Assembly: GCA_016795285.1 (NCBI GenBank)
Contig: JAEUIC010000022.1
Span: forward strand, 62,001 to 126,000
DNA from: Planctomycetota bacterium
Lineage (GTDB): Bacteria; Planctomycetota; B15-G4; SIAN01
DNA: 64,000 bases
Direction of reading: 5' to 3'
Both the position numbers and the translations under genes were made by a program. The notes below the pieces were generated by a model, which saw only the letters and a list, made by a program, of their open reading frames with translations, had not been told where the DNA came from and did not search any database. Shown here piece after piece: positions 1 through 8,755 of the stretch (its first letter is position 1; each line of letters starts with the position of its first letter).

Positions 1-2
1 CG

Positions 3-1700
3 GAGTACGTCGCGGCGTTCGCGAATGCCGAGGGCGGCGTGCTCATCCTCGGGATCGAGGACGATGGCGAGATCACGGGACACGCCTATCCAGACGACGC
101 CGAGCGGGCGATCCTCGAAGTTCCCCGCACGCGGCTCCGGCCCCCGCTCGAGCCGGGATTCGTCGTCGAGCATGCCGGGAAGCGGCTGCTCGTCTTCGAG
201 ATCACGGCGAGCGACGTGGCGGTGCGCGTCGATGGCGGCGGCGTGCCGTTGCGGATCAACTCGTCGACCGTGCACACCTCCGAAGCGACCGTCGCGGCCC
301 AGAAGCGCCGCGGCTTCGGCGAGAGCTTCGAGGCGCGCCCCTCCCCGATCGGCATCGGGGACCTCGATTCGCAGCTGCTCGACCGCGCGAAGCTCGGCGC
401 CGGATTGGCGGCGCTCCCAGCAGAGGAGTACTTGCTGAGGCGGCGTCTGGCCGATCGGCGTGGCACCGGGATCGAACTGCGCCGCGCCGCCGAGCTTCTC
501 TTCAGTCGCCAGGGACCGGAGCATCCGAATGCCGGCATCCGGCTGTTCCGCGTGATCGGCACGGAGCGCCGCTACGGCCCGGAGCACAACGTCGACGAGA
601 AGCCGCGCCTCGAGGGCAACTTGCCGACCGTTCTCGAGGCGACGTTCGATGCCGTCGAGGCGTTGATTCGCCGTCCTGCGCGGCTTCGCGGGACGCGATT
701 CCAGTCGGTTCCCGAGTACCCCACGTTCGCGTGGAAGGAGGCGCTGCTGAACGCGGTGGCGCACCGCGACTACGCCATCGAGGGGCGCACGACAGAAGTT
801 TGGTTCTTCGAGGATCGGCTCGAAGTCCGCAGCCCCGGCGGGCTCGTCCCGGACCTGACGATCGAGGAACTGCGCCGCCTCGAGCGCCGCCATTCCAGCC
901 GCAATCCGCGCTTGGTGCGCGGGCTGGTCGACCTCGGGTTCATGCGTGACCAGGGTGAGGGGATCCCGCGGCTCTACTCGGAGATGGAGGCCTACTTCCT
1001 GCCTCACCCGACCCTCGAGTCCGCTGGTGCGAGCTTCTCGATCACCCTCCGCAACACGCCGACGCTGAGCGAGCGCGATCGCAGCTTCGTCGCGGCGCTC
1101 GGCTCGCTCGAACTCGCTGAAGTCGACTTTCGGGTGTTGCTCGAAGTTCGTCGGCACGGCCGGATCGACAATGCCCGGCTCCGTCGGCTCGCCGGCCTGG
1201 ACACGCTTTCTGCCAGCCAGGTGCTGCGCAGCCTTCGAGATCGTCGATTGCTGGAGCGGATGGGAGCTGGTTCGGCGAGCTACTACGAGTTCGGTCCGGC
1301 CATCCCGATCGACCCGCGGTCGACCGATCGCGATCGGGGGGAGCTCGCGTCCGATCGGGGGGAGTCGGCATCGGATCGAGGGGAGCTCGCAGCTGATCGG
1401 GGGGAGTCCCCGGTCGCCCCGAGCGGCGTCGATGACGCGATTCGGAGGATCGTCACGGAGCTTGGCGCGCGGCCGCGGAAGCCGTTGCTTCGGAAGGCCA
1501 TCGCCGCGTTGGCGCAGCTGCGCGAGTGGCGGCCGCTCGACCTTGCGGAGGTCCTTTCGATCGACCCCGCCAATCTGGTCGAGCGCCACCTCTCCCCGAT
1601 GGTCAAGGAAGGTGTCTTGGAACGGACCTACCCCGACAATCCCAACCACCCGGCACAGGCGTACCGCGCCGCCATGCCCGCGCAGGGAAAGCTCTGGTAG
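3..1700 (+). CDS. AlbA_2/HATPase-type ATP-binding regulator (5' end outside window)
   Basis: The frame is open from the left edge, so the start is missing; about 565 residues are visible. The first ~110 residues (EYVAAFANAEGGVLILGIED) match the AlbA_2 (Schlafen-type, DNA/RNA-binding) domain. A GHKL-type ATPase segment (HATPase_c_4, as in RecG-related regulators) carries the N-box-like NAVAHRDY near base 760 and a LEVRSPGGL strand. The C-terminal third looks like winged-helix DNA-binding modules (IDNARLRRLAGLD; a second near the C-terminus), separated by a linker made of four 7-residue repeats (DRGELAS type) encoded at 1332-1415. Proteins of this architecture are often annotated as transcriptional regulators or RecG-like helicases, but no helicase motifs are visible. 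It converges on the flippase gene with an 18-base gap. Its target is unknown. Confidence 0.82.
   Translation, partial: EYVAAFANAEGGVLILGIEDDGEITGHAYPDDAERAILEVPRTRLRPPLEPGFVVEHAGKRLLVFEITASDVAVRVDGGGVPLRINSSTVHTSEATVAAQKRRGFGESFEARPSPIGIGDLDSQLLDRAKLGAGLAALPAEEYLLRRRLADRRGTGIELRRAAELLFSRQGPEHPNAGIRLFRVIGTERRYGPEHNVDEKPRLEGNLPTVLEATFDAVEALIRRPARLRGTRFQSVPEYPTFAWKEALLNAVAHRDYAIEGRTTEVWFFEDRLEVRSPGGLVPDLTIEELRRLERRHSSRNPRLVRGLVDLGFMRDQGEGIPRLYSEMEAYFLPHPTLESAGASFSITLRNTPTLSERDRSFVAALGSLELAEVDFRVLLEVRRHGRIDNARLRRLAGLDTLSASQVLRSLRDRRLLERMGAGSASYYEFGPAIPIDPRSTDRDRGELASDRGESASDRGELAADRGESPVAPSGVDDAIRRIVTELGARPRKPLLRKAIAALAQLREWRPLDLAEVLSIDPANLVERHLSPMVKEGVLERTYPDNPNHPAQAYRAAMPAQGKLW
1332..1415 (+). 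repeat. Four 21-bp tandem repeats inside the AlbA_2/HATPase gene
   Basis: Units start at 1332, 1353, 1374 and 1395, each beginning GATCG(G/A)GGGGAG and encoding a 7-residue unit DRGE(L/S)A(S/A). Because 21 is a multiple of 3, copy-number change keeps the frame. The repeat forms the charged linker between the ATPase region and the last DNA-binding module. Confidence 0.9.
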
Positions 1701-1718
1701 GACCGCGCTGGACGCTGA

Positions 1719-3041
1719 CTACTCCGAGTTGCTGCGGCCGGTGGCGCGGCCGAGCGCGCGGTGAGCCAGCTGGCGGACGGCGGCGAAGTCGGCGCGGCGC
1801 GGCAGCAGCAGGTCGGTGAGGCGCGAGGCCGTGCACTGCGCGTAGTGGCGCGCCACCAGCAGGCCGTAGGCGGCGTAGCAGAGGCCGCTGCTGGCGGCGG
1901 CGCCGTCGGCGCCCCAGCGCGGGATCGCCCACAAGTTGACCGCGACGTTGGCGGCGAGGCAGAGGACCGCGGCGAGCGACCCGGCGCTCGGCAGCCCGCG
2001 GCTCATGAGGTCGCCGTTGGCGAGGATGCCGACGTTGGCGATCACGATGCCGGGCAGCAGGCAGGCGAGCTGGCGCGCGGCGGGGGCGAAGGTGTCGCCG
2101 AAGAGCAGCGGCACCAGCGGGAACGCCGCCAGCCCGAGTGCCAGCGCCGCCGCGCCCATCACGATCAGGAAGCAGCGGGTCGTCCGCGTGGTGAGCTCGG
2201 TCGCCTGCGCGCCGTCGGCCTGCAGCACGCGCGGCACGAACGCGCGCTCGATGGCGCGCGCCGACATCTGGTAGAGCACCGCCAGCTTGGTCGCCTGCCC
2301 GTAGATCCCGACCTCGTCGAGGTCGCGGTAGGCGCGGACGAACCAGAGATCGACGCGGAACAGCAGGAAGAGCGCGAGGTTGCCGCCGAAGAAGCGCAGT
2401 CCGAAGGCGAGGCCGCCGCGGATCAGGTCGCCCGCCAGCGCCAGGCGCGTCGTCAGCCGATCGAGCGACCACTTCCACGCCAGCGCGCCGCCGAGCGCGA
2501 AGCTCGCCGCCCAGACGGCGACCGCGCGCGTCGGCGTCAGCGCGTCGCAGGCGACCAGCGCCACCGTCCCCGCCAGCGCGGCCGCCACCTGCAGCGTCTT
2601 CGCCACGTTGCCGGGCAGCACCGCCTGCTGGCCGGTGAGGAAGAGGCCCGCGTGCAGCTCGAGGGTGAGGATCGGGATGGCGGCCAGCGCGATCCACAGC
2701 GCGAGCGGCGGACAGCCGCCGCCGATGAAGCCGCGCAGCAGCTCGAAGAACGGCAGGAACGCCGCCGCCACCGCGATCCCGCCGAGCGCGCCGAGCAGCA
2801 GCGAGCCGCCCGCCGCCGCGCCGGCGCGCGCCGGCTCCTTCGCCGCCACGCGCATCGCGGCGTTGCCGAAGCCGAGGCTCGCCACGTAGACGGCGATGGT
2901 GGGCAGCAGCGTCAGCAGCTCGTAGACGCCACGACCGTCCGCGCCGAGCTTGCGGGAAAGGAATACGTTGGCGACCAGCTGCAACGCGGCGGCGGCAGCT
3001 TGCAATGCGAAGGTTTGTGCCGCGTCGCGGAGAAAGCCCAA
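1719..3041 (-). CDS. Polysaccharide flippase (Wzx/MATE-like, MOP superfamily)
   Basis: A 440-residue polytopic membrane protein with a run of hydrophobic segments along its whole length, typical in size for Wzx-type flippases. The N-terminus (LQLVANVFLSRKLGADGRGV) is the usual flippase opening, in which the first helix is followed by a G-x-G-R-G loop. Expected role: moving undecaprenyl-linked oligosaccharide units across the inner membrane. The predicted start is TTG at 3041; no strong Shine-Dalgarno sequence is visible, so the start is uncertain. The gene is divergent from the export lipoprotein at 3128, leaving an 86-base shared promoter region. It belongs to the exopolysaccharide locus that continues to 12897. 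Confidence 0.85.
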   Translation of the reverse strand: MGFLRDAAQTFALQAAAAALQLVANVFLSRKLGADGRGVYELLTLLPTIAVYVASLGFGNAAMRVAAKEPARAGAAAGGSLLLGALGGIAVAAAFLPFFELLRGFIGGGCPPLALWIALAAIPILTLELHAGLFLTGQQAVLPGNVAKTLQVAAALAGTVALVACDALTPTRAVAVWAASFALGGALAWKWSLDRLTTRLALAGDLIRGGLAFGLRFFGGNLALFLLFRVDLWFVRAYRDLDEVGIYGQATKLAVLYQMSARAIERAFVPRVLQADGAQATELTTRTTRCFLIVMGAAALALGLAAFPLVPLLFGDTFAPAARQLACLLPGIVIANVGILANGDLMSRGLPSAGSLAAVLCLAANVAVNLWAIPRWGADGAAASSGLCYAAYGLLVARHYAQCTASRLTDLLLPRRADFAAVRQLAHRALGRATGRSNSE

Positions 3042-3127
3042 GGGCGGGCTACACTACCACGCCACTTTCCGCGGCTCCGACGCTGCGAGTCGCACCGAGC
3101 TCTCCCACGTCCACGAGATCCGCCGCC

Positions 3128-4105
3128 GTGAAGTGCCAGCTTCTCGCCACTCTCGTGCTGTCGGCGCTGGTCGCGTCGTGCGGCGCGCCGCCGATCGGCG
3201 AGTCGTTCGAGCAACCCGCGCCGCGCCCGCCGCCGCGCCCCACCACGCTCGTCGCCGGCGACGTGCTCGAGGTCGAGTTCACCCGCGTGACGACGTTGAA
3301 GGAGACCTATCGCCTCGGCGTCGGCGATCGCGTCCGCGTCGAGGTGCAGCTGCACCCCGACATGACCTCGTCGGCGACCGTCGCGCCCGACGGCACCATC
3401 GCCTACCACCGCGTCGGCTCGCTGCCCGCCTCCGGGCGCACGCTCGAGGAGCTGCGCGTCGCGCTGCAGCAGTCGCTCGGCCGCCACCTCCCCGATCCGG
3501 CCGTCTCGATCTTCCTCGAGCAGGGCGACGTCGCGGTCGATCGGCTGGTCGACATGCTGCTGCGCCACCCGACGGGGACGTTGCGCGAGGTGACCATCGA
3601 GCCGGGCGGCCACCTCTCGCTGCCGGTGATCGGCGATGCGCTGGTCACCGGGCTCGACGTGCGCGAGGTCGAGGAGCTGCTGAACACGCGGCTCGCCTCC
3701 GAGCTGCCGAGCCTGCGCGTCACCGTGCGCCCGAAGCTGCTGACGCGCGCCGTCTTCACCGTCGTCGGCGAGGTGTTCCGCCCCGGCCGCTATCCGCTCA
3801 CGGGCGAGATGACGCTGATCGACGCGCTGGCCAGCGCCGGCGGCGAGACGCCGGTGGCCGACCTCGCGCAGGTCATGGTGGTCGGCGAGCCGGTCGACGG
3901 CGCGGTGCGCGCCTGGCTCTACGACGTCGACACGGCGCTCGCGCACGGCAGCGCGCTCGCCCACGTCCGCGTGCAGCCGCAGGACACGGTGGTGGTGCTG
4001 CGCACCGGCATCGGCGACGTGAACGAGTGGATCGACCAGTGGGTGCGCCGCAACATCCCGATCAACCTGACGTTCACCTATCGCCTCGACGATCCGAACG
4101 GCTGA
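3128..4105 (+). CDS. Wza-like polysaccharide export lipoprotein
   Basis: The GTG at 3128 is chosen because it gives a clean lipoprotein signal: a hydrophobic run ending in LVASC, with the lipid-carrying Cys at residue 18. Longer in-frame starts add non-signal sequence. The 325-residue product has two polysaccharide-export (Poly_export) segments, one around YRLGVGDRVRVEV and a second around IEPGGHLSLPVIGD, then an SLBB beta-grasp segment at about residues 210-245 (VFTVVGEVFRPGRYPLTG). Known Wza-family proteins form the outer-membrane exit channel for capsule or exopolysaccharide. The co-polymerase gene follows after 6 bases, as expected for a Wza/Wzz pair. Confidence 0.9.
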   Translation: MKCQLLATLVLSALVASCGAPPIGESFEQPAPRPPPRPTTLVAGDVLEVEFTRVTTLKETYRLGVGDRVRVEVQLHPDMTSSATVAPDGTIAYHRVGSLPASGRTLEELRVALQQSLGRHLPDPAVSIFLEQGDVAVDRLVDMLLRHPTGTLREVTIEPGGHLSLPVIGDALVTGLDVREVEELLNTRLASELPSLRVTVRPKLLTRAVFTVVGEVFRPGRYPLTGEMTLIDALASAGGETPVADLAQVMVVGEPVDGAVRAWLYDVDTALAHGSALAHVRVQPQDTVVVLRTGIGDVNEWIDQWVRRNIPINLTFTYRLDDPNG

Positions 4106-4111
4106 CCCGCG

Positions 4112-6073
4112 ATGCAACCTCCTGAATCGAGCCCGGCGCCGGGCCGCAACGACTCCGTCCGCCAGGTGGTGCGCGCGCTCTTCGCGTTCCGCTTCACGGC
4201 GCTCTGGTTCTTCGTGGTCTTCTTCGGCGTCCTGCTGCTGATCGGCTACTTCTTCCCGCCGATCTGGCAGGCGCGCGCGACCATCCTGGTGAAAGCGGGC
4301 CGCGAGCTGCTGCCGCAGTCGATCCTGCCGACGACGATGTCGCCGGTCTCCAACATCCCGACCACCGCCGAGACGGTGAACTCCGAGATCTCGATCCTCA
4401 CCAGCCGCCCGGTGCTGGAGAAGGTGGTCGACCGGCTGCTCGCCGAGCAGGAGAAGGAGGCCGACAACTTCCTCACCCGCTTCCAGGAGTGGTGCCGCAG
4501 CGTGAAGCTGCTGCCGCGCCTCGAGAAGCGCGAGAACATGATCCTGACGCTCGGCGAGAAGATCGAGCCCGAGCCGCTGCCGATGACAAACGTCATCGAG
4601 GTCACCTACGCCAGCTTCAACGGCAAGAACGCCTGGAAGACGGTCGACTACCTCGTCGACGCCTACCTGAAGCAGCGCAGCCTCGTCCACTCGAACCCGA
4701 CCGCGCTGCGCTTCTTCGAGACCGAGGTGGCGCGGATCCGCGCGCAGCTCGACGAGGTCACCGCGAAGCTGACCGCGTTCCGCGTCGCCAACGACGGCGG
4801 CGACCTTACGCTGAAGCGGACGCTCCTGCTGCAAGAGCTCACCAGCACCGAGAGCCAGCGGCGCGCGCTCGACCAGCTGCCGGAGGGCGCCGAGGAGCTC
4901 GCCAGCGCGAGCGTCGCCGACAACCCGACCGTGGCCGAGAGCCGCCGTCGCCTGCTCGACCTGCGCCTGCAGCTCGCGACGCTGATCCAGCAGTTCGGGG
5001 CGCAGGCGCGCGAGGTGGAGGGGGTCCGCTCGCAGATCGCCGTGGCGCTGCAGGATCTGCGCGAGCAGCTCGGCCGGCTGCGCACGGTGCTGGCCGCCGC
5101 CGAGACGCAGCTGCGCAACGAGCTGCGCGCCGCCGAGGCGCGCCGCGCCGAATACGACGCGCTGGTGAACGAGGAGGCGCGGCTGCGCTCCGGCTACGAG
5201 CTCTACCGCCAGAAGGCGGAAGAGGAGCGCATCTGGCAGCAGATGGACAGCGACCACATCGTCAGCGTGCGCGTGCTGGAACGGCCGACGCTGCCGGCGA
5301 AGCCGTGGTTCCCGAACGCGTTCATCCTCGCGCTGCTCGGCATCGTGCTCGGCGTGCCGGGCGCGATCACCGCGGCGCTGCTGCGCGCGTGGCTCGCCGG
5401 CCGGGTGGCGACCGTGCAGGACGTCGAGGAGAAGCTCGGCGTGCCGGTGCTCGCCTCGCTGGCGCGCCCGCGCCTCTGGCACGGCAAGCGGCGCCGCTCC
5501 GCCGCGATGGGCGATGCCGCGCGCGTCGTGCTGGCCTCGCTCGAACGGCAGGCGCGCCTCGGCGACGCCGCGCGCGTCGTCCACGTCGCCGCCGCCTCGC
5601 GCCGCGAAGGGGCTGCCGCGTTCGCCGCGGCCCTGGCGCGCGCGGCCGCCGGCGGCGGGCGCGACGTGGCGCTGCTGCTGCTCGGCGAGCGGCCCGACTC
5701 GCTGCGCGGCGACGGCGAGCTCGACGCCGCCGCGCTGCTCGAGCAGGGCAAGGCGGTCGAGGGGGCGCGCGGCGTCGTGCTCTTCGATCTCGCCCGCTGC
5801 CCCCTCGCCGAGCTGCCGCAGGCGCTCGAGCAGCTGCGCGAGTCGAAGTCGCTGGTGGTGGTGGCGGGCACGCCGCTCTGCGGCGGCGGCGACGGCGCCC
5901 GCTTCGTCGGCATGGCCGACGTCGCGCTGCTGGTGCTCGGCGCCGGTCACGTGCACTTCGAGGTGGCGCGGCGCGCGGCCGAGCTGATGCGGCGCGAGGC
6001 GCGGCAGTTCGCCGGCGCGGTGCTGACCGGCCGGCCGGAGCCGGTGCCGGGCCTCCTCTACCGCTGGATCTGA
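4112..6073 (+). CDS. Wzz/GumC-type polysaccharide co-polymerase with degenerate BY-kinase-like domain
   Basis: 653 residues. A first membrane helix (about 28-50) and a second (about 399-428) flank a long periplasmic coiled-coil-rich part, the Wzz/GumC topology that controls chain length and couples to the Wza channel. After the second helix comes a linker (VQDVEEKLGVPVLASLARP) and a region of about 190 residues laid out like a bacterial tyrosine-kinase (BY-kinase) domain. At the expected P-loop, near residue 496, the sequence reads AAASRREGAAAFAAALA, so the Walker Lys and following Ser/Thr are replaced by Ala. No clear Walker A' or B motif and no Tyr-rich tail are seen. I infer a structural, non-catalytic domain. 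The ligase gene follows after 7 bases. Confidence 0.88.
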   Translation: MQPPESSPAPGRNDSVRQVVRALFAFRFTALWFFVVFFGVLLLIGYFFPPIWQARATILVKAGRELLPQSILPTTMSPVSNIPTTAETVNSEISILTSRPVLEKVVDRLLAEQEKEADNFLTRFQEWCRSVKLLPRLEKRENMILTLGEKIEPEPLPMTNVIEVTYASFNGKNAWKTVDYLVDAYLKQRSLVHSNPTALRFFETEVARIRAQLDEVTAKLTAFRVANDGGDLTLKRTLLLQELTSTESQRRALDQLPEGAEELASASVADNPTVAESRRRLLDLRLQLATLIQQFGAQAREVEGVRSQIAVALQDLREQLGRLRTVLAAAETQLRNELRAAEARRAEYDALVNEEARLRSGYELYRQKAEEERIWQQMDSDHIVSVRVLERPTLPAKPWFPNAFILALLGIVLGVPGAITAALLRAWLAGRVATVQDVEEKLGVPVLASLARPRLWHGKRRRSAAMGDAARVVLASLERQARLGDAARVVHVAAASRREGAAAFAAALARAAAGGGRDVALLLLGERPDSLRGDGELDAAALLEQGKAVEGARGVVLFDLARCPLAELPQALEQLRESKSLVVVAGTPLCGGGDGARFVGMADVALLVLGAGHVHFEVARRAAELMRREARQFAGAVLTGRPEPVPGLLYRWI

Positions 6074-6080
6074 GGCGCCC

Positions 6081-7661
6081 GTGGCGCGCTCGCTCTCGCC
6101 CCTCGATCGGCTCGCCGCGCAGCGTGCGCCGCTCTCGCCGCTGCCCTTCGTCGTGCTGACGCTGGCGACGGCGCTCGCGGCGGGCGGCGTCGCGTGGTCG
6201 GCGACCGGCGGCGCGAAGTGGCAGGCGGTCGCACTGTTGACCGTGCTGTCGGGCGCGGCGCTCTCGGTCTGGCTCCACCTCGTCGACCGCTTCCTCGACT
6301 TCGCGACCTGGCTGCTGCTCTTCTGCGCGCCGATCACGCTCGACGTCGAGTGGTGGCATCGCGTCGGCGTCGACCCGATCGTCAACACCTGGCCCGCCTC
6401 GGCGACGCTCTCGATCCCCGACCTGCTCACCTACCTGCTCTACGCCGCGTGGGGGCTCGAGCTGCTGCAGCGGCGCGCGGCCAGGACGCAGCCGCTCGGC
6501 TGGATCGCGTTGTGGGCGTTCGGGTTCCTCGTCGCGGGCGCCGCGTCGTTCCGCGTCTCGCGCGATCCCGCCAGCTCCTTCATCGAGTGGTCGCGCACGC
6601 TCCACTACGTGCTGATGTTCGTCTACCTCGCCAAGCGGGTGCGCGATCCGAAGCTGCTGAAGTGGCTCCTGCTCTCGATCGCGATCCAGTGCTGGATCGA
6701 GGTCGGCATCTCGACGCTCCAGTACGTGACGAAGTCGAGCCTCCACCTCGACTTCCTCGGCGAGCGCTCCGGCGTGAAGACGTTCGACACGCCCGACGGC
6801 GCCGAAGCGCGCGCCGGCGGCCTGATGGGCCACCCGAACAACCTCGCGCTCTACTTCGTGATCGTCGGCCCCCTCTCGATGGCGAAGTCGCTCGAGCCGG
6901 GGCTGCGCGCGCTGCCGCGCCTCTTCTGGATCGCCACCTGCGTGCTGACGCAGTTCGGCCTCCTGATCACCTTCTCGCGCGCCGGTTGGCTCTGCTCGGC
7001 GACCTGCGCGCTGCTGCTCTTCCACTGGCAGCAGCGCCGCCTCGGCCGGCCGCGGCTGGTGAGCCTCTGGCTGCCGCTCCTCGGCGGCTGCGTCGCGTTC
7101 CTGCTGCTGTTCGGGCTGTGGGAGGACTTCCGCCAGCGGCTGCTCGCGCCCGACTACGGCTCGACCGAGACGCGCTGGCAGCAGTGGAAGACCGCGCTCA
7201 ACGTGATCCGCCACTGCTGGTGGGAGGGGACGGGGCTCGGCGCCTACACCGACGGCGCGTGGAAGTGGAACGACGGCACCGGCGACCTGCGCAACCTGCT
7301 CTACCGCGTGCACAACGGCTCGCTGCTGGTGACCGCGGAGCTCGGCATCTGGGGCGGCATCGCCTACCACGCGTGGGCGTGGCTGGTGCTGAAGCGCGGC
7401 TGGCAGCTCGTGCGCACGTTGCGCGATCCGGTGCTGTGGAGCGCCGCGGCCGGCCTCTTCGCCGGGCTGCTCGGCTGGTACGCGAAGAGCATGTACAACG
7501 TCCACACGCCGATCGCCGACGTGAACCTCTGGTACGTCTCGGGACTGCTGCTGGCCGTCCCGCATTGCGGCGCGAACGGCGCGAACGGCCCACTCGGCGC
7601 GAGCGACGCGGGGGCCGCGGCACCCGTTGCCGCGGCGACGCCGCGCGGAGCGCCGCGATGA
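6081..7661 (+). CDS. O-antigen ligase/polymerase family membrane protein (Wzy_C-like)
   Basis: 526 residues, starting at a GTG, with roughly ten or more predicted membrane helices. Two features are typical of O-antigen ligase/Wzy-type enzymes: the LMGHPNNLALYF segment before mid-protein, and the periplasmic loop ending in a conserved HN (RVHNGSLLVTAELGIWGG, about residue 410). Expected role: polymerising lipid-linked repeat units, or ligating them to an acceptor, on the outer face of the inner membrane. Polymerase and ligase cannot be separated from sequence alone; the neighbouring co-polymerase favours polymerase. It overlaps the next gene by 4 bases (ATGA), so translational coupling is likely. 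Confidence 0.82.
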   Translation: MARSLSPLDRLAAQRAPLSPLPFVVLTLATALAAGGVAWSATGGAKWQAVALLTVLSGAALSVWLHLVDRFLDFATWLLLFCAPITLDVEWWHRVGVDPIVNTWPASATLSIPDLLTYLLYAAWGLELLQRRAARTQPLGWIALWAFGFLVAGAASFRVSRDPASSFIEWSRTLHYVLMFVYLAKRVRDPKLLKWLLLSIAIQCWIEVGISTLQYVTKSSLHLDFLGERSGVKTFDTPDGAEARAGGLMGHPNNLALYFVIVGPLSMAKSLEPGLRALPRLFWIATCVLTQFGLLITFSRAGWLCSATCALLLFHWQQRRLGRPRLVSLWLPLLGGCVAFLLLFGLWEDFRQRLLAPDYGSTETRWQQWKTALNVIRHCWWEGTGLGAYTDGAWKWNDGTGDLRNLLYRVHNGSLLVTAELGIWGGIAYHAWAWLVLKRGWQLVRTLRDPVLWSAAAGLFAGLLGWYAKSMYNVHTPIADVNLWYVSGLLLAVPHCGANGANGPLGASDAGAAAPVAAATPRGAPR

Positions 7662-8755
7662 TCGTCGTGCCGCTCGCCGACTGGGTCGCCACGCGCGCCG
7701 CGGAGTGGGGCGCGCTGGTCGCCGCCGCGCCCGCCGCCGCCTTCTTCCAGCGCGTCGAGTGGCTCGCCGCGTGGGCCGCCCATCCGACGCAGCGGCGCGA
7801 CAGCTTCGTCGCCGCTCGCGAGCGCGACGGCTGCCTCGTCGCCGGGCTGCCGCTGCAGATCGGCCGCGGGACGCTCGGCCGCTGGCGCTTGGCGAAGGTC
7901 GAGGTGGCCGGCTCGCCGTGGCTCGACCGCGTCGACGTGGCGCGCGTCGACGACGCCGAGGGGGCCGCCTTCCTCGCCGAGCTGCTCGAGTGGCTGCTGC
8001 ACGAGCGGCGCGGCTGGACGCTCCTCGATCTGCGCGAGGCGACCGCCGGCGGTTTCCTGATCGAGACGGTCGCGCGCCTCGCCGCCGCGCGGGGGCTGCG
8101 CGTCGAGCGGCGCATCTGCTCGCGCGCGCCGCGCTTCGACATGGGCACCGCGGGGCCGCGCGCGCCGTCCGCGAACCTGCGCAGCCAGCTCGCGCGCGGC
8201 GCCAAGCGGTTGGCCGCGAGCGGCGCGGTCGAGATCGCCTTCGAGCGCCCCGATCCGCGCCGCCTCGATCGGCTGCTCGACGAGTGCGCCGCGGTCGAGC
8301 GGCGGAGCTGGAAGGGCAAGACGGCGACCGGGATCCTCGCGCGTGCCGAGCCGGCCGCCTTCTTCCGGCCGCTCTTCGCCGCGCTGGCGCGCGCGGGCGC
8401 CTTCGCCGTCGGCACGCTGCGCCTCGACGGCGTGCTGCACGCCTACCACTTGGGCTTCCTCCACGACGGCGCCTTCCTCTCCTACAACCTCGCCAACCGC
8501 CCCGAGCAGCAGGAGCACGGGCCCGGCACGCTGCTGCTGCAGGCGATGGCGGAGCAGGGCGCCACGCTCGGCATCACGGTGCTCGACGCGTCGCGCGGCG
8601 AGATCGATCGGCCCCACCTGCTCCATCGCTACGGCGGTCCGGTGCGCGACCACGAGCAGCTGCTGATCTGGCGGCCGGGCGCGCGCGGCGCCGCCGTCCA
8701 TCTGGCGCGCACGCAGCTGCTGCCGTTGTTGCGCAAGCTCCGGCGTCCGGCATGA
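7658..8755 (+). CDS. GNAT/FemAB-like acyltransferase (BioF2/Acetyltransf_6 type)
   Basis: 365 residues from the ATG at 7658, chosen for its ATGA overlap with the ligase stop. The C-terminal half has the pattern of the BioF2-like acetyltransferase family, which shares the GNAT fold with FemAB peptidyl transferases: a Lys/Arg-rich RSQLARGAKRLAASG segment, WKGKTATG, then ALARAGAFAVGTLRLDG, YHLGFLHDGAFLSYN and GTLLLQAMAEQG. Members are common in exopolysaccharide clusters, including exosortase-linked ones, and are thought to acylate or aminoacylate sugars; substrate and donor cannot be read here. No exosortase gene is seen nearby. Its stop overlaps the glycosyltransferase start by 4 bases. Confidence 0.8.
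   Translation: MIVVPLADWVATRAAEWGALVAAAPAAAFFQRVEWLAAWAAHPTQRRDSFVAARERDGCLVAGLPLQIGRGTLGRWRLAKVEVAGSPWLDRVDVARVDDAEGAAFLAELLEWLLHERRGWTLLDLREATAGGFLIETVARLAAARGLRVERRICSRAPRFDMGTAGPRAPSANLRSQLARGAKRLAASGAVEIAFERPDPRRLDRLLDECAAVERRSWKGKTATGILARAEPAAFFRPLFAALARAGAFAVGTLRLDGVLHAYHLGFLHDGAFLSYNLANRPEQQEHGPGTLLLQAMAEQGATLGITVLDASRGEIDRPHLLHRYGGPVRDHEQLLIWRPGARGAAVHLARTQLLPLLRKLRRPA

Noticed and set aside
3..1700. Naming the first gene RecG helicase
   Set aside because: Only the AlbA_2, HATPase and winged-helix parts are visible; no helicase motifs I-VI.
2912..6430. Very long open frame on the minus strand opposite the export and co-polymerase genes
   Set aside because: It is the complement of three well-supported genes (Wza, Wzz, ligase); its product is low-complexity and Arg-rich. 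Long antisense frames are expected at this G+C.
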